Notes under the pieces: model-generated | What the model was told of the DNA's origin: nothing | Seen by the model: the letters and a program-made list of their open reading frames with translations, nothing else | Databases searched by the model: none | DNA from: Glandiceps talaboti | Lineage: Eukaryota; Hemichordata; Enteropneusta; Spengelidae | NCBI RefSeq assembly: GCF_964340395.1 | Contig: NC_135563.1 | Coordinates: 15,898,651 to 15,962,650 of the forward strand | DNA length: 64,000 bases | Direction: 5' to 3' | Part shown: in pieces, positions 1-13,624 of the stretch | Layout: every line of letters begins with the position of its first letter | Position numbering within the stretch: position 1 is the first letter of the stretch | Position numbers and translations under genes: made by a program

Positions 1-2200
1 TCACCATGAAAAAGTGAGGTTGACAGTATTAAAGTGGGTGACATTAAGGATAACAGATCACTTTGACAATAAATTATCCTTAGGCCTTGCAGGAAAATTG
101 ACGTCAGCACATTTCAACAAAAGAAATAAAATATTCCATTCGGTGACTCGTATATATATATAATTCCATTCACATGCATACACTGAATATGTACTCTATA
201 ATTCATAGTATGTAAATTATACAGCATAAATATTGACCAATATATTCCTTGATATTGATTTCTACATTTAATGTTGATTGAAACAATATACCGTGAAATA
301 CGCAACAAAGAAAGGTATTATGTCTCTCAAGTACTCTGTTACAGAGCGGAGTTAACATGTATACATATTAGAAAATCTGGTAATACCAATAGCAATTTGC
401 AAATTGCCTGCCACATGGCTATCGATAGTACTCAGTGGTTCTGTCTATAGCTTTATCAAATGTACAAGGATCAAAGTAGGCATGCAAGATTTGTCTGAGT
501 GCTAACTTATCCCTTCACCATCATGGTCTTTGAAGGTTCTAAACTTTAAAAAGATGAAAGTAAAGTACTTTTAATGCAAGGCTGAAAGAGCATACTGGGT
601 TAATGCATTTATGAATATGTCAATCACTTCAGATTAGACAATTATGATAGCTAAGTGCAAAGTGCACATAAATTTATAAATAATGGTGTTAAAGATTGGT
701 TTTCTCGTCATTATTCATTAAATGTTAACATTTTAAAATGAAAAAAAAAGTGACAACATGTGCCCTGGTACTTCTACATGTAGCTATAATTATACTGAAA
801 TCATGTCAGAAGAGCTAATGACACAGCAAATATGGTATGAAATATGGGATACATCAGGAATGAATTATACTGTTTCCGACTCTGACAATATTTCCTTCCT
901 GATCTCATGGCATTTTACAAATTTTATCCTTGACATAAAAATTTCAGGTTATGTTTTTTTTCCCATCTAAGTTAATTTTAATATTATAAGTAGGTTAACT
1001 TAGCTTTATTTTTCAAAGTGTATCAATGAAATCTTACAATCACAGTATTGTTGGGGCAGTCTTCAGAGAGAAATACATCTATATAGAATGTTAGAGAATA
1101 AAATCATCTATACATATAGATACTTAAACTGTTCAACTATTTAAGTGGATGGGTACTTAAACGAGAAACCAACAGCCTTTGACAAGTACTGACTCAAGCT
1201 ACTTAAATTGAAATCATTTCCAAGCGACAGTACAAAGTGCACGGGTATGTGATTGATATTGGAGACTTATCCAACAAGGCCTGACATCATGAAAGTCAAT
1301 ACAGCTGTAACTTTCTCATTATGATAGCAAGTCTATGGATTATAAGTGACGGCTTTCTATCATAACTGTACAATCCATCAGCATTTCCTGGAGATGTGCC
1401 TGTTAATAACATGGATAAGATGGCAGGTCTCATCTGCTTGTCATTAAAAGTACTTCTCAAATGGCAATTCTAACAAATTGCATGCAATGTGGCTTCCGAC
1501 AATTAGATCTTGGTTTGGCACAAAAAGTAACCATTAAGTGCAAAATATGCGAATGAGGAAATTATCAGTTTTGATAAGCAATCACAACTAAACTGGTCAA
1601 TTCATTCATATTTAAATCATTGTTAATTGCATATAAAAGAAATTTGCATATACAACTACATTTGCACTGTCGCATCATTTGAGCATGTGAAAATATCAAG
1701 GTGTTTGAAATGAATAATAAGTGAAAACATGAAATGCAAGGTATGATCTAAAAATGCTCACATGTGCTTTGTTCACCATTATCTCTTTCTTGAATAATGA
1801 CTAATTAGTAACCCTCTGAACACTTAATATTACATAATAAATGACTGAAATATTATGTCAGTTCAGGTTTGCGTTATCTACATTGCCCAAGTCACAGGTG
1901 GCATATATTTGATAATAGCTAAGTTAACATGCATGGTGTAAACGTAATATGCATTAGGGTGACCTTATTTATTTCTAAGTTTGCCATCAATGGGTCAGTT
2001 GGTTTGTTGGCTGAGAAAGAACCCCCTAAGTATAAAGTGTTAATGAAATTTCAATTTTGGATGACAATAGGTAATTTCATTAAAGATCTCAAATTTCAGC
2101 ACTAAAAGCAATATTGATGACTTTATCATTAATCAGTATGCAAATGAAACTAATTAATATGCATGATTTAAATAAGATATATCCAGATGTAGCCGTTGCT

Positions 2201-2485
2201 TATTGGAATAGGCCATTCCAAAATTTGACATGGTGGCACTCTACTTCCTGTCTGTGTGTACCTTGGGGTATACATGGTAAAGGTTACTCAGTTAATCATA
2301 GCACACTGCTGCTTTCCTCAATGTCTGAACAATACGAAAAATATCCCTGATTTACACTTCTACAGAATACCATGGGACAAAGCTCTTGAGAATCGGTACA
2401 ATGAGGTGATGATACCCCAATTTGAGCAAGGGTGCTATATTCTCAATTTCATGTTTGCAGTTTGGAATGGCCTATTATATACAGC
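2201..2485. mobile_element. Small inverted-repeat element (MITE-like)
   Basis: ATTGGAATAGGCCATTCCAAA near 2203-2223 is matched in inverted orientation by TTTGGAATGGCCTAT near 2460-2474. The inner flanks also contain loosely inverted GGTGGCACTCT and GGGTGCTATATTC. About 280 bp, with no coding capacity beyond chance frames of 78-80 codons. Only one copy is seen in the window, so transposon origin is inferred from the inverted ends. Confidence 0.5.
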
Positions 2486-3304
2486 TCATTTGGAATAAAG
2501 GCCCCAATATATTACTAATGGCAAGACAACTATTCAATTTTCTACACAAATAAGCTCAAAAAACTAATTATTAATAAGTATGTGCACCATGGGATATTTG
2601 AATAACATTTCACTGAAATAGTCAGCTATTCTTACTATATTGATAACACAGACAAACATACACATAAACAGTCACTGTCCCATAGGTATCTTACTCGTTG
2701 CATTGACTGGGCTTTGAATATACATGAAATAAAAAATAATTCGTCACTGTCTGTATTTGATGTTTATAAATGCCCTATAAAGTGTTTCCGTTGTGGTAAA
2801 AACAGACATTATCTATCTCTCTCTGTTTAGTAATTTCAACACTGATCTATGAAGTATCACAAGGTTAAAGATGATATATGACTTTATCCCTTATCATATG
2901 CATCAACATCAAACCTGGAGTACCTATATAGCTGTCGCTACATTTTACAATTTCAACTTTATCCTTTGGGGTATCTACAAATGTAAGTGGTTTTGCTTTT
3001 CAATCTTTACTCTATGCATTACCATCAATTTTTGAATCTCCCTAGCTACATTTCATCATTTTGACACTTATGCATTAGAGTGCATGTCTACAAGTAAAAT
3101 TTCTTTGTTGTTTTTTCTTCCTGGTGCCATGCACTGATATACAGACCTTGGCTGTCAATCTTTTCACGTGATAGTCTCTTTCTTCTAGACTGTAAGAAAC
3201 ATCATGTGTTAAATCAGCTTTAATCTGGCTTCTCTCCATACATGGAAATTTTAGACATTTTTAGTATTCATATAAGAGCTTCTGCTTGACATGTCTACTG
3301 TTAA

Positions 3305-3700
3305 AAATATTCCCAGCTATTTTTCTTTCTTCAGACAAGGAAAATACAAGGGGCTTATTACAGTCACTACTTGTCTATAGTGACTAGTAGTGACAAAGCC
3401 CTTTAATAGGTCACAAGTATTTTCCAACTGAATGACGAAACATATTGGGAAATAGTATAATTATACCTTAAGTCCAAAGTATGAAAAATTGCAAAAATAA
3501 TAAGTCATATGAAATGTTTTGATTTGAGGACCACAAAACTAGTGACATAGATGCAAGTTGTTGTGATATAGGATGACCATGGTGTAAAAAGACATATTTT
3601 TGTTCATGTATGTTCAACATAACTTGCATGTGGTATAATGTTGTATCTTGACAACATAGAAACTTGTTAGCTTCCATTTCCCAGTGGTAAGCAAAACAGT
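3305..3700 (+). mobile_element. Foldback element family A, copy A1
   Basis: The left arm (ATTCCCAGCTATTTTTCTTT, CAAGGAAAATACAAGGGGCTT) is the inverted match of the right arm (AAAGCCCTTTAATAGGTCAC, GTATTTTCCAACTGAATGAC, AAACATATTGGGAAAT). The arms are joined by TAGTGACTAGTAGTGAC. The body to the right (GTGACATAGATGC, ATAGGATGACCA) is a diverged match to the body of copies A2, A4 and A5. The 86-codon minus frame here is part of the element and not a gene. Confidence 0.7.
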
Positions 3701-6575
3701 TGATAGGTTCAAATGGATGGTTCCTCACAAAGGAATTATTATTTCTAGCTAATTGTTATCTTTGGATTGACTAATACACAACATACTGTACCATGTCGTT
3801 TCGCCATAATATATAATTTCTCAATTCAACAATTCTGGGAATTATTTCTAGCTAATGGTTATATTTGGATGGCCTAATTCTGCAATTGTCAATATTTTCG
3901 GTATGTCAAACTGACTTAATTTATAAAACAGAAATTCGTTTAATGAATTGTTTCATTATCATACACTTGGGGCACAATATCCTACTTCAGCATGCAGTTC
4001 AAATATACCTAGGCTGCACAAACCTCTGATATGCGTGTGATTTCAAAGAACATATGCCTACTTTTTAACATGAGGTTTCGGAGTTTCTGAGTACACAATT
4101 GAATTCCATGTAATTGATATATCTAATAACCCCTTGTACCATCTCGTTGTGTCATTAAGTCCTAATTAGGCTGCAGTCATTCACTCTTAAAATTTTATTC
4201 CATTAGTCATACAACATTATAAAATACAACACCTAAAGTACTAAAATACGAAAACATACATTAACTCAGCACTGTCACTTATCTATAATTTATTTCTAAC
4301 CTATTTCTGAAATACCATTCATTACTGGTCATAAAAGATAGCTAATTTCATAAGAGCTAAAGTACTCAAAGATACAGAAATGTACTTTTTTTTACATTCA
4401 TTTCTGAAAAATTACTTTCTCAATTCAACAATTCTCATAAATAATTTCTCCTTCCCAAAGTGCCAATATACTAAAATACTAAATCAATAATTCTATGTCA
4501 TTTATTTTCACCTGAATTATTGCTGTCCCCACTTAAAATGTTCCATAAATAGTTCCTAATTCCTGTGTGTTGAGATCACTGGTAGCGCATTTTGAATCAT
4601 CTGCATATTTCTTTTTCCAATTCCTTAATTTCACTTTCTAATTTTCATATTACATGAAATATTAATATTAATGTCAATATTGAGCAGTTTCAATATTTTC
4701 TTATCATCTAGGTGTTAAGATGTACACATCAATTCAGCAATGAGTGAAGAAGAGCCCCTTTCCTCGGAGACAAATTATTCAGTTTTGTATATTGATTAAC
4801 TAACAAATATTGGGTGAATATCAAATTTCATTAGCCGTTTGTGTATCCAACAAGTCCTGGGAGAGTTAGTTAGTTCAGTTGACATTTCTATCAAGTAGAA
4901 CAGTCTATAAAAATAGTGCTAATGGCACTGCAACACAAATGACTATACGTGTACAGAAATTCACTTACCCGTTTACACCAACCTGTACCTAAACTCAAAA
5001 TACATGTGTCTTGCTATCTTGAAATTTGTAAATCCCTAGTGTTCAGAAAGTTTTAATTTGAAATTAAGCATTTTCGCACTTTTCTCTGTTGTACATTTGT
5101 GATTGGTTGATGGCAATATTCTGTGTATGCAAACTATACCTTTAGCAATACGTCAGGTACTAGAATATCTGTCTCCATTGAGAATAATCTGAGATATAAA
5201 GCATTCATTTATGAATATGTTTGCAGTCTAGGACCAAAATCATATTTTCACTCCTACACTAGCGTTGATGACATTATCTTAGATCATCTAGACATAGATT
5301 GAAAATTAATCACTATTGATAATTAAACCAACAGGTATTTTATGAAAGCAATATTTTAAGCACAACTACACTAATGAACAATCAACCATCCTAATGATCA
5401 TTGAATTAATTCAACTTATCTTGAATTCCACAACCAAATTACCGGACAGAAATATTTTATGAGGCATTGGGATTTGTTCAACTGATAAATGGATTTATGG
5501 CCTACAACTATACAAAATAATTTGCAACACAGTTTGATGTCTCATTAAATACTTATAGACAAATATTTAAATACTTCAACTCACTTGATAGGCTCTGTGT
5601 TTGCATAAGTTTTTGCTCACATTTTCTGCCCCAAAATGCTAACTGATAATGTATTTTCCTTGAATAATCAACCAACCAACCAATAGTAACATCACCGACA
5701 TCAACACATCTCCACATACACACGCAGACACATTTCAATCCCTTTAGCTTTATTGTACCTCAGGTCAGATGTGCTAAAAACAGAATATTGAAATCCCAGC
5801 AAGCTATAAGAGATAACAGGTGCCTTGTGGTCATTATGCACAGGAAAAGGAACTGTCCTGAGGCACTGCAATGAAAACAACAGTCACAATAGAAAGAGTA
5901 GTTCAAACAGAGCATAAACTAATATGCTACGTATCCACCCTTATATTATCTGAGATGATAGACATTGTTAATATATGTTATAAATAGAATGCTGGCTCCC
6001 CATTGAGTGCATAGAAAAATATTCCTGGCCTTAACTAAGTTTAGTAGAGATTAATGCTTCATCAAACCTAGACTAGGGAGATATCCATCATACCGTAAAA
6101 CATTTGCACATTTTAATATTTGGTGAATTACCCATGGATGTGTTTATTTATATGTGAATTTTAATTGTGTTCTTTTTTCACAAGTGGTCCCTAGGAGTTC
6201 AGCGTTGAAATTACTAACACATGATGCCTTGTCATTATACACTCAGTACAAAGTTAACAGCCCTTAGATGTAGAGAGACAATATCCTTAATGTTGGATAG
6301 CATACTGTTCATGGTTCAAAGAATCAATAGAACTGTAAAATATTGTTTGTATGGAATGGTAAATTAGAAAAGAATGTGATGTTTTGATCCAGGTAAGTAA
6401 ACACAGTAAAGACAGCAAAAAATAGTTACTTTGGAATGGTAATTAGAAACAAATGTAATGTTTCAAGCCATCTACTATGGACCTTGATCTTGCAATGATT
6501 TAATATTCAATGTTTAATGTCTCTAAAACTGAACATGAACATCATGAACAGAGACCAAGGATATAAACTATCATC

Positions 6576-6640
6576 TGGAAATACTGCCAGTTTCAAGTAC
6601 CATCAATTTTAAATACTGCCAGTTTCAACTACCATCAGTT
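6576..6640. repeat. Short direct duplication, about 32 bp
   Basis: AATACTGCCAGTTTCAAGTA and AATACTGCCAGTTTCAACTA, each followed by CCATCARTTTT. Confidence 0.8.
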
Positions 6641-6659
6641 TTGGATATATTACCACTGA

Positions 6660-7085
6660 CCAATTAATCATGATTGTGTAATCAATGTCTGAAGTAGACG
6701 GATTGAAATATTGCATTCGTCATTGTTCCAAAGTAACAAATATAGTTCACTCTCCCATCCCAATTTTGTACTAACACATGACAAAACCACAGTAGTACAC
6801 ATCCATTGTGATTACATACCCAGCTTCCTAAATGCATGAAAATGATAACTGCTATGTGTTTGATACCTTATGTACACCAAATCATACTATCTTTCCCTTA
6901 AAAAATAATTGCATTTATTTCCCTTTATTAGTTCATCAGATAAGACATATTATTATTATGCTAGTTCAGAGAGAGGCATTAACGTTGAATAATTAAATCA
7001 TTGTGTGATCAAGGTCAATAGTAGATTGTTTGAAACATTACATTCATTTTCAATTTACACTTCCAAAGTAACTATATTTTACTGT
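6660..7085. repeat. Diverged direct duplication, about 325 bp apart
   Basis: A block around 6661-6755 (CATGATTGTGTAATCAATG ... TTCCAAAGTAACAAATATAG) recurs at about 6986-7085 (AATCATTGTGTGATCAAGG ... TTCCAAAGTAACTATATTTT). The copies are well diverged. Confidence 0.55.
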
Positions 7086-7689
7086 CCTATCAGATAAGCT
7101 GTTCAATAAAAGTTTTTATGAAATCATCTTCATTGTTCAATCAATTCACAACTTGGGTTCAATCAATACACAAATTGTTATATCAATGAAATCAATGTTC
7201 AAACAGTTTTTCATTAATTTCATAAATTTCATAAATTGTGTGATCATTCATCATTTACTAAACACTGCAACTTATTAGCACTGTATATATTTCAACTGTT
7301 TGGTAAAGTTGTCATATACCAATGCCAAGTACAATGAAATGGCAAAACATTGATTTTGGTTTTTGGGCAAATTTCAATCTTTCGTATTGATAACTGCAGT
7401 ATTTGAAACGGGGCATTATTAAGTAGGGGAAATCTACCTGGGTGTCCATGTTATTTTACCTGGGTTCCCAAACAATATTACCATAGACTCTATGGGGAAA
7501 CACTGCCATTTTACCTTTCTCCCTTTCTCAGTTTCTGTTCATGGGTTTCCCAACCTTGGCAAAAACACTATGTAAAATAAATATTCTGGATACTTCTATA
7601 CCTGTTTTGTGAACTCATAATTGACATAAAATGTTATTGTTTTGTAAACTCATAATTGACACAATTTTTTTTTTTTTTATTTTTTGTTT

Positions 7690-7900
7690 TTGTGCTGGGA
7701 ATTTCTCCAGCGATTTTCTGATAGACATATACACACAATCACACATAATGCTACAGAGATCCATTCAGGTTTGGGACTACGTGACAGGGCTATGTTGCAC
7801 GCTCTCAGTTGTGGAACTATTCAGGCAGTCCACAGGCTATCCCGGAGTCACCCAGGCCCAGCAAACATAGCACCTGTGGACGCCGTGTGTGTAATCATCC
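7690..7900. other. Unexplained GC-richer block
   Basis: This stretch (AGAGATCCATTCAGGTTTGG, ACAGGGCTATGTTGCACG, CCCGGAGTCACCCAGGCCC, GGACGCCGTGTG) is clearly richer in G+C than its surroundings. Two plus frames are open (79 and 89 codons), and minus frames are broken. No domain is recognisable and there are no convincing splice sites. It may be an interspersed repeat or a fragment of an old coding sequence. Confidence 0.35.
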
Positions 7901-8624
7901 TCGACTTTTTGAGTCATTATTCCATGGCAGGAGTTCTATATAACGTGAGCTGAGAGGGGAAAATCTAGTAACTTTCCATCATGTACAATCAGTTTTAGAA
8001 GCCTAGTGGGAACTATATATTTATACTTGTTATTACATATATATTACCAATAATGAAAATACCTTTCTGATACTCTTACTAATATAAGACTATATTTCAA
8101 GATGAATTTCCTTTCTTATTTTGTTGTCCCGTTTCCCCAAACTACCAGGGGAAATTTAGCCATTGCCATATCACTGTCATAATATAGTTACTGTTAGATG
8201 ACAGATAGCTAGCCTAAGCATTCATGGTGACAATGTTCCCTTTTCTCAAAGTAATATTTTTTATTTGAGACAATAGCTTAGCTAGTCAGTTGACGTTTGT
8301 AGTTGACATGATTTCTTGTTATGTTGTGTCGGTTGCTTCTCTTTAATGGTACTATACTGATATTGATTCAAAAGCAATACATAAAAAATAATTGAACTTG
8401 TGTTTTATTATATTGAGACTGTGTAAGATTTTGACCTGTATGCAAAGTTATGATGTGCTGTCTCGTTCTGATAGTCAAATGCCTAGAGTGAACAACTAAG
8501 CATCTGCAAGTTGCTGGTTGAAGCCTTGCCACTGCCATTTTCTGCTTTTCTTGGGCAAGATTTAACCACGACTGTTTCCTTCTCCAAAAAGATCAATGAC
8601 ATTTTGGTAAAAAACTTAAACTCA

Positions 8625-8860
8625 CAACTAGACAGATGTGTCTGAAATTTGGTGGCGATGATTCTAGGAATGTGTAGATGAAGGATTGTACATGATATTT
8701 TTGTCATAATGTTGATATGCAAATTCTATAAAACGTTACTTTTGGGTCAAAAATCTCTAAGTCTAAAGCTACTGGGCAGGTAGGTCTGAAATTTGGTGTG
8801 GATATTTCTGGCAATATGTAGTTGACAAATTGTTCATGACATAATGAATCCATTTATGAT
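8625..8860. repeat. Two diverged tandem copies around CTGAAATTTGGTG
   Basis: GTGTCTGAAATTTGGTGGCG ... TAGGAATGTGTAG ... TACATGATA at 8637-8702 resembles GGTCTGAAATTTGGTGTGGA ... TGGCAATATGTAG ... TTCATGACATA at 8783-8843. The minus-strand frame crossing it has no domain I recognise. Confidence 0.6.
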
Positions 8861-10392
8861 ATATTCACACTAAATTCATAATCACACTTGTTGAAACAGT
8901 CTGGATGTCTTTTAAATGACAAAGAAACCAAAATAAAATGATAAAACTTTGTTTTATTAAAAAGGTCAACATTTAACAGTAAATGATAACTTTTGCCAAT
9001 ATATGCATTCTAGACAGGTGGCGTAACACCATTTTGGAGGATTGTTATATGACAGATAAAAGCACAACATTTGGCATGAATGTTCCATAGGATCTACTTA
9101 TTGATTTTAGAAGGGAAGTCCTCTTCATGGTGCTGCCATCTTTAAGTTTACTGCATTATTTGTTCTGATCTAGCTATAGAGGGCATACTTTTTTGTATTT
9201 CTTGGTCAGATTCCATAAATATAGGGTAGGTCATCATGTCATGAGAAACACATACATAAAAAGGGCCACCCATATTAAGGGAAATGCACTTCTCTGCAAA
9301 TACTCCATTGGTAATACATAAAACAAGTCATATTTTTTTTTATATAAATGACAAACAAGGCATTTAGGTGAAAATCCGTCCTATTTTGTCTGCATGTGGT
9401 TGAGTTGACATCACAGACAATACTCTATTGATGTATACAAGGAGCTGGGGTCATCAACTAAGAATAAAGGTTAAGGATAAGTCCTGTTGTACTTCCGAAT
9501 AATTGTTACTCATACACACATACAATATACCATTGCTGTCAATCACAAATCAGCATGGAGCCATGAAGTCTGAGCCTCACAACACAGTTTACTGATTCCA
9601 ACAACTACCATTTATTCATCCATAGATGTAGCCTGATGGTTGCTAAGCATTTCTTTCAATGATAATATTTTTGATGATTGTAAACTGAAAACTTTGCCAT
9701 AATGATCATTTTACCTGCAGATATATCAATTAATATGATCAAAAAATAACAAAAACCTACAGTTTAGGAGTGGCAAAATCAGTTCTGTGTTGCATATTTG
9801 CCCACTTATGTAATCTTCTCTGGGTTGAATACCCCTCGGTGCAATGGCTGCTTTTGTATTTCTTTAATTATTTACACCAAATCTTTATCTTCCCTGCCTA
9901 TGACTGTAATCCATCGCTTACGTTATCTCCGTAGCATGCAGTTAAAATAGATACGTAATCCTAACACAGCTCCTCTCAGGGCATTTTATGCTTCAAAACA
10001 TTTACTTGAAAAGGAAGTGAATTTTCAAATGTGAAAGTTCTACATTTCACTTGTGAAATGCTATGGATAGAGGCCCAAAAACAAATACCATAAAATAAAT
10101 CCTACAGTGCTTACAATTCTTCCAACACATGGATTTGCCACCGCACATCTACTGTTATCAAGAGACATGCTATGATGACACTAGGACTACATCTACTATT
10201 TCTTTGGGTTTGTAGTCATTTCTGTCTGTTCAGGCTACATCAAAGTAATGCATTTCTTGGAAAAACCTCATGTTTTTCATTCACATAGAACTTGTATAAA
10301 TCATGTATTGTATTGATACAGATCAAAGAAACAGACTTTGCTTTGAGGGGAAAAAATCAGCTTAAGTTATCAGAAGGAAATAGAAGTCCTAC

Positions 10393-10994
10393 CTTATTTG
10401 GTTGTCCTGGAGTGTAATCTTTAAATCTGGGTATATTCCTTATTTCTGTAAGACTCAGTCTGTTTCTGACAATCTCTTCCTCGGAGATAATCTCTATGCA
10501 GCCTTTCAATTGTATGTGTCCACTGCAAGAATGTAGAACCTGTTCCGTATTTGCTGTTGATTTTGTGGGAGCTGATATACTGTCTACAGCAGATGACGTC
10601 TTCTTCTCTGTAATATCTAGATTGATGCTGTCTCTTTCTGGATGTTTGGTTTCCAAGCTTGCAAAGTCTTTCAATTTTACAGTGTTTTCTTTCTCTCCTT
10701 GCAATGAACACACGTTCTCATGTTCTTGTGTTTCTGTGACAAAATTTGGATTTTCACACCCTTTTGTAATGTTATGTATCAATTCATCAGTGTCATGTTG
10801 ACTTTTCATGGAAAGAGTGTCTTCCAATGTTTTAGGTCCAATTACAGTATCTTCCTGATTATCTTCATTTTTATACTCCTTTACCTTTTTCATTTTCCTT
10901 ACACATTTTGCTGACTTGGGAAACAAATCCACAGCAATACTATCTAGATGATTCATTGGGTGATTTGGAGCCATATAAGAAGCCGATTTCTCTC
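10393..10994 (-). CDS. RBM41: RBM41-like gene, large internal exon ending just before the RRM
   Basis: The sequence shows a 602-nt exon: acceptor TTCCAG before 10994, donor AAG|GTAGGA after 10393. It supplies 2 nt of a split codon plus 200 codons. The N-terminal part (PMNHLDSIAVDLF) resembles the PMNNLESF segment of vertebrate RBM41. The middle is a Ser/Thr/Glu/Lys-rich, probably disordered linker. The C-terminal end, EEEIVRNRLSLTEIRNIP followed by RFKDYTPGQPNK, matches the conserved lead-in to the C-terminal RRM of RBM41 and stops where the RRM would start. In the known family, RBM41 is a paralogue of RNPC3/65K of the minor (U12-type) spliceosome, with an RRM that binds U12/U6atac snRNA, acting in the nucleus. 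The reading frame runs a few codons past the donor before a stop, which is intron read-through. The phase (1+2) matches the exon at 45647-45863. The linker is longer than I recall for the human protein. The RRM itself was not found in the window. Confidence 0.87.
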
Positions 10995-13279
10995 CTGGAA
11001 GTATGATTAAAAAACTAATAATGTGAATTTTGATATAAATAATATTTTTGATGGAAGAAAGGACTAGAACATAATGGAATGAACAGTGTTAAGCAATTCT
11101 TTAAGTACTTTTGTGTCTATCATGCCAGTTTGTATGGTTTTAGGAAAAACATAGAAAAGTTGTTTTAATTTTATTTATTGAAATATCCACAAAAATTATG
11201 CATTTCTCATCCACATGGTCACTTTAAACTTACAACAATCAAAATATTTTCATATTTATTACTTGTTATATTTACGTACGTGTAAAAAAAATATTAAGTG
11301 GACAGAATGCATATTATTTAGGTAAATCAGTAATAGTGATGTAATTTTATGAGTAGCAATTTTTGTGATTTATCTATAATATGTAATTTGTCAGATTGTA
11401 CATGTCATAAAAACCTTTCGTTTATAAAAACCCCTAAAGTTCATTGTGGAAAAATGATTCATTTATTTGACAACTTGATTAATAATGCAAGGAAATCGAT
11501 GCTAATATAACTTTGCTTCTGGCACTTTACAACTTAGCAGTCGTTTGTATAAATTTTTCAATTTTTAATCTTTTCCAGCTATATAGAAGTATTAGACAGG
11601 TGTGACATTCATTTAATATTGTGTTATGTTTGTTCATATATATACAGATCCTTTGCTGAAATTATGAACAAAATGTAGAAGATTTAACCAATTATTAGCA
11701 AATGTTCCATTTTTATAAAGCCTGCATATTTTGTAGTAAGAGTAGAATTAGTTTGTTTGAATATTACTATAATTCAATTGCTTAGCTCTACCTGTCCTTC
11801 ACTGTCACAGGTAAGAATGGATTTTTAGACTGCTTTTAAATTATTTCAACAAAACAGGTGAATTATTTTAGTTTCCTGTATACTTTGATTTCCAGTTTCA
11901 AATTTCAAAATGTTTTGTCTAGTCATCATTTGAACTTTTAAATATATACGCATACTAATATGATACTAAATTTGTATAATAAAAAAACTATGTTAATCAG
12001 CTAATTTCCATACTAGTTGACTGGTTATACAGCCTTTAAAATGTATTACATTTCCCTTCTCTTGTGTTGATTCCAATCACCTAGAAACTTTTACAAAACA
12101 TTCCAATGATTTGTAAGTCCATGAATACTAATTGACTAATTAGCATGTTGGCAAATTAGCTTTTTTTGTATTATTGAATCCTTCATACAGTATATTGATT
12201 TCTATTTATCAAGTAGGGTTAAATTTTATCAAATTATCCTTTCGTCTTTTATATCTATGTATACTACTATGTATAATTTGCATAACCTGAGATTGAAGAT
12301 CCAGTCAGTTGTAAGAAAATCTGTGAATTCTAATCAGCTCATATCCATATTAACATAGAGTTCGAATAGTACTCAGTTGCCCTTATAATATGTTGCTTCC
12401 AGTTGTCTCAAATCCTCTTTGAAATTATTCTGTCAACTTTTAATTCGTGACTACAGACTGTGAACTTTGTGACACAAATTCCATCATTGACAATTCTCAG
12501 TACATGAAATAGAATATTAATGTCTAGGCACATCATAATAAATAACGAACATTTGATTTCTTGGTCAACACCATAATTTCTGCTCCATGTACTTCACATG
12601 CATTACTATAGGCGTCTCTAGCATTAGGTAAAATGCTATTGCAGGTACCAAGAATTCAACCATTTTAACAATAATTGACTGGTAGGTACATATTCTTATA
12701 TAGGTCAGAAACATTTACATATCACCTTCATATTCAACAATTCCAACTCAAATGAGGTAAGATAAATTAGCAGAAGTACATTTGTAGAATTTACATATTA
12801 TGATAATAATTGTGGTAGTTCTTAAAGCTCGTGGGGTCAATGGCATAGCTGCCCTTCTCTAAATGACTTCATTTTGACTAGAGGAAATGAAACCATTATA
12901 GTGATTTTTCATTACTTTCGTATAGCACACGTACGGCCAATTAAATGCAAATTTTTTTATTTTGCCGCAGGCAAGATTATACTGTATATAATGTATTCCA
13001 TTATACAAATGACAAGAGGGCATAATGATCTGCTGTTTAACAGAAAAATTCTGAATACTACAATTTGCAAGGCAGCCCATTAGGTGTGTAAGTAGGATTA
13101 CATTGATAGAGTTAATATCCAATGTATATATATGAAATTTACTTTATATACAAAATTCTTTAGAAAACACCATGGTGACCAATGATGTAGCCGACCAGTT
13201 ATGAAAGACTGGACCAGTTCGGTGCTTTAAGGAGGAAATGAAGTCCATTTGGAAGGCATATTGCAAAATATATAGTTAC

Positions 13280-13624
13280 AGGTACACTAGCTGCAATTGG
13301 AATGTTTTGAGAATTAAACTGTTTTGTTAGTGGTAATGCCTTACTCGTAATATTGTATACCCTCAACTGTATTAGTGCTTACACATTCTCGTAATAGTGG
13401 GAATCGGTGGTGAAAGGATTAAATCACCTGTGGGTAAACATATTTGTGTAGCTGTATGCATCATATTGTACAATCACCATGATTTTGACCAGTTACTCAA
13501 TCTCTAATAAAGCATGTACACTGTCAAAATGTTGGTATTTTAATTTAACAATTTTCAGTGAATATTATTGTTTGTTTTCTGATCGAAAAAATAACCCTCC
13601 AGTTGCAGCTAGTGCAGCTTTAAA
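13280..13624 (+). mobile_element. TTAA-ended MITE family B, copy B1
   Basis: The left end ACACTAGCTGCAATTGGAA and the right end CTCCAGTTGCAGCTAGTGCA plus GCTTTAA are inverted copies of each other. The interior carries the family hallmark ATTTTGTGTAGCTGTA-like sequence and TTTAACAATTTTCAGTGAAT. About 345 bp, non-coding. Confidence 0.8.

Larger units (their letters stand above)
1..10392 (-). other. RBM41 intron (3' part of gene), no exon recognised
   Basis: This stretch follows the donor at 10392 in transcript direction, so it should be intron. I looked for the RRM ribonucleoprotein motifs (VLYxKNL-like and GRMRGQAFI-like) on the minus strand and found none. The downstream exons are therefore probably outside the window, or too diverged for reading by eye. 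What it does hold: an inverted-repeat element (2201-2485), foldback copy A1 (3305-3700), a short duplication (6576-6640), a diverged 325-bp duplication (6660-7085), a GC-richer block (7690-7900) and a diverged tandem pair (8625-8860). The rest is AT-rich with no feature I can support. Confidence 0.6.

Noticed and set aside
2608-2830. Plus-strand frame without ATG containing CFRCGKNRH (zinc-knuckle-like)
   Set aside because: The Cys/His spacing does not complete a CCHC knuckle, the frame has stops on both sides, and there is no acceptor or neighbouring retroelement motif.
9771-9947. 60-codon plus-strand frame around SGLNTPRCNGCFC
   Set aside because: No start, no splice sites and no recognised domain. 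Its end near RLRYLRSMQ is not a known motif to me.
1-10392. RRM exon of RBM41
   Set aside because: Expected here by gene order, but no RNP1- or RNP2-like coding sequence was seen on the minus strand. It was not reported as present.
10421-10914. Frames of 64-101 codons overlapping the RBM41 exon on both strands
   Set aside because: They are shadows of the 10393-10994 exon. Only the chosen frame shows RBM41 motifs and ends at a donor in phase.
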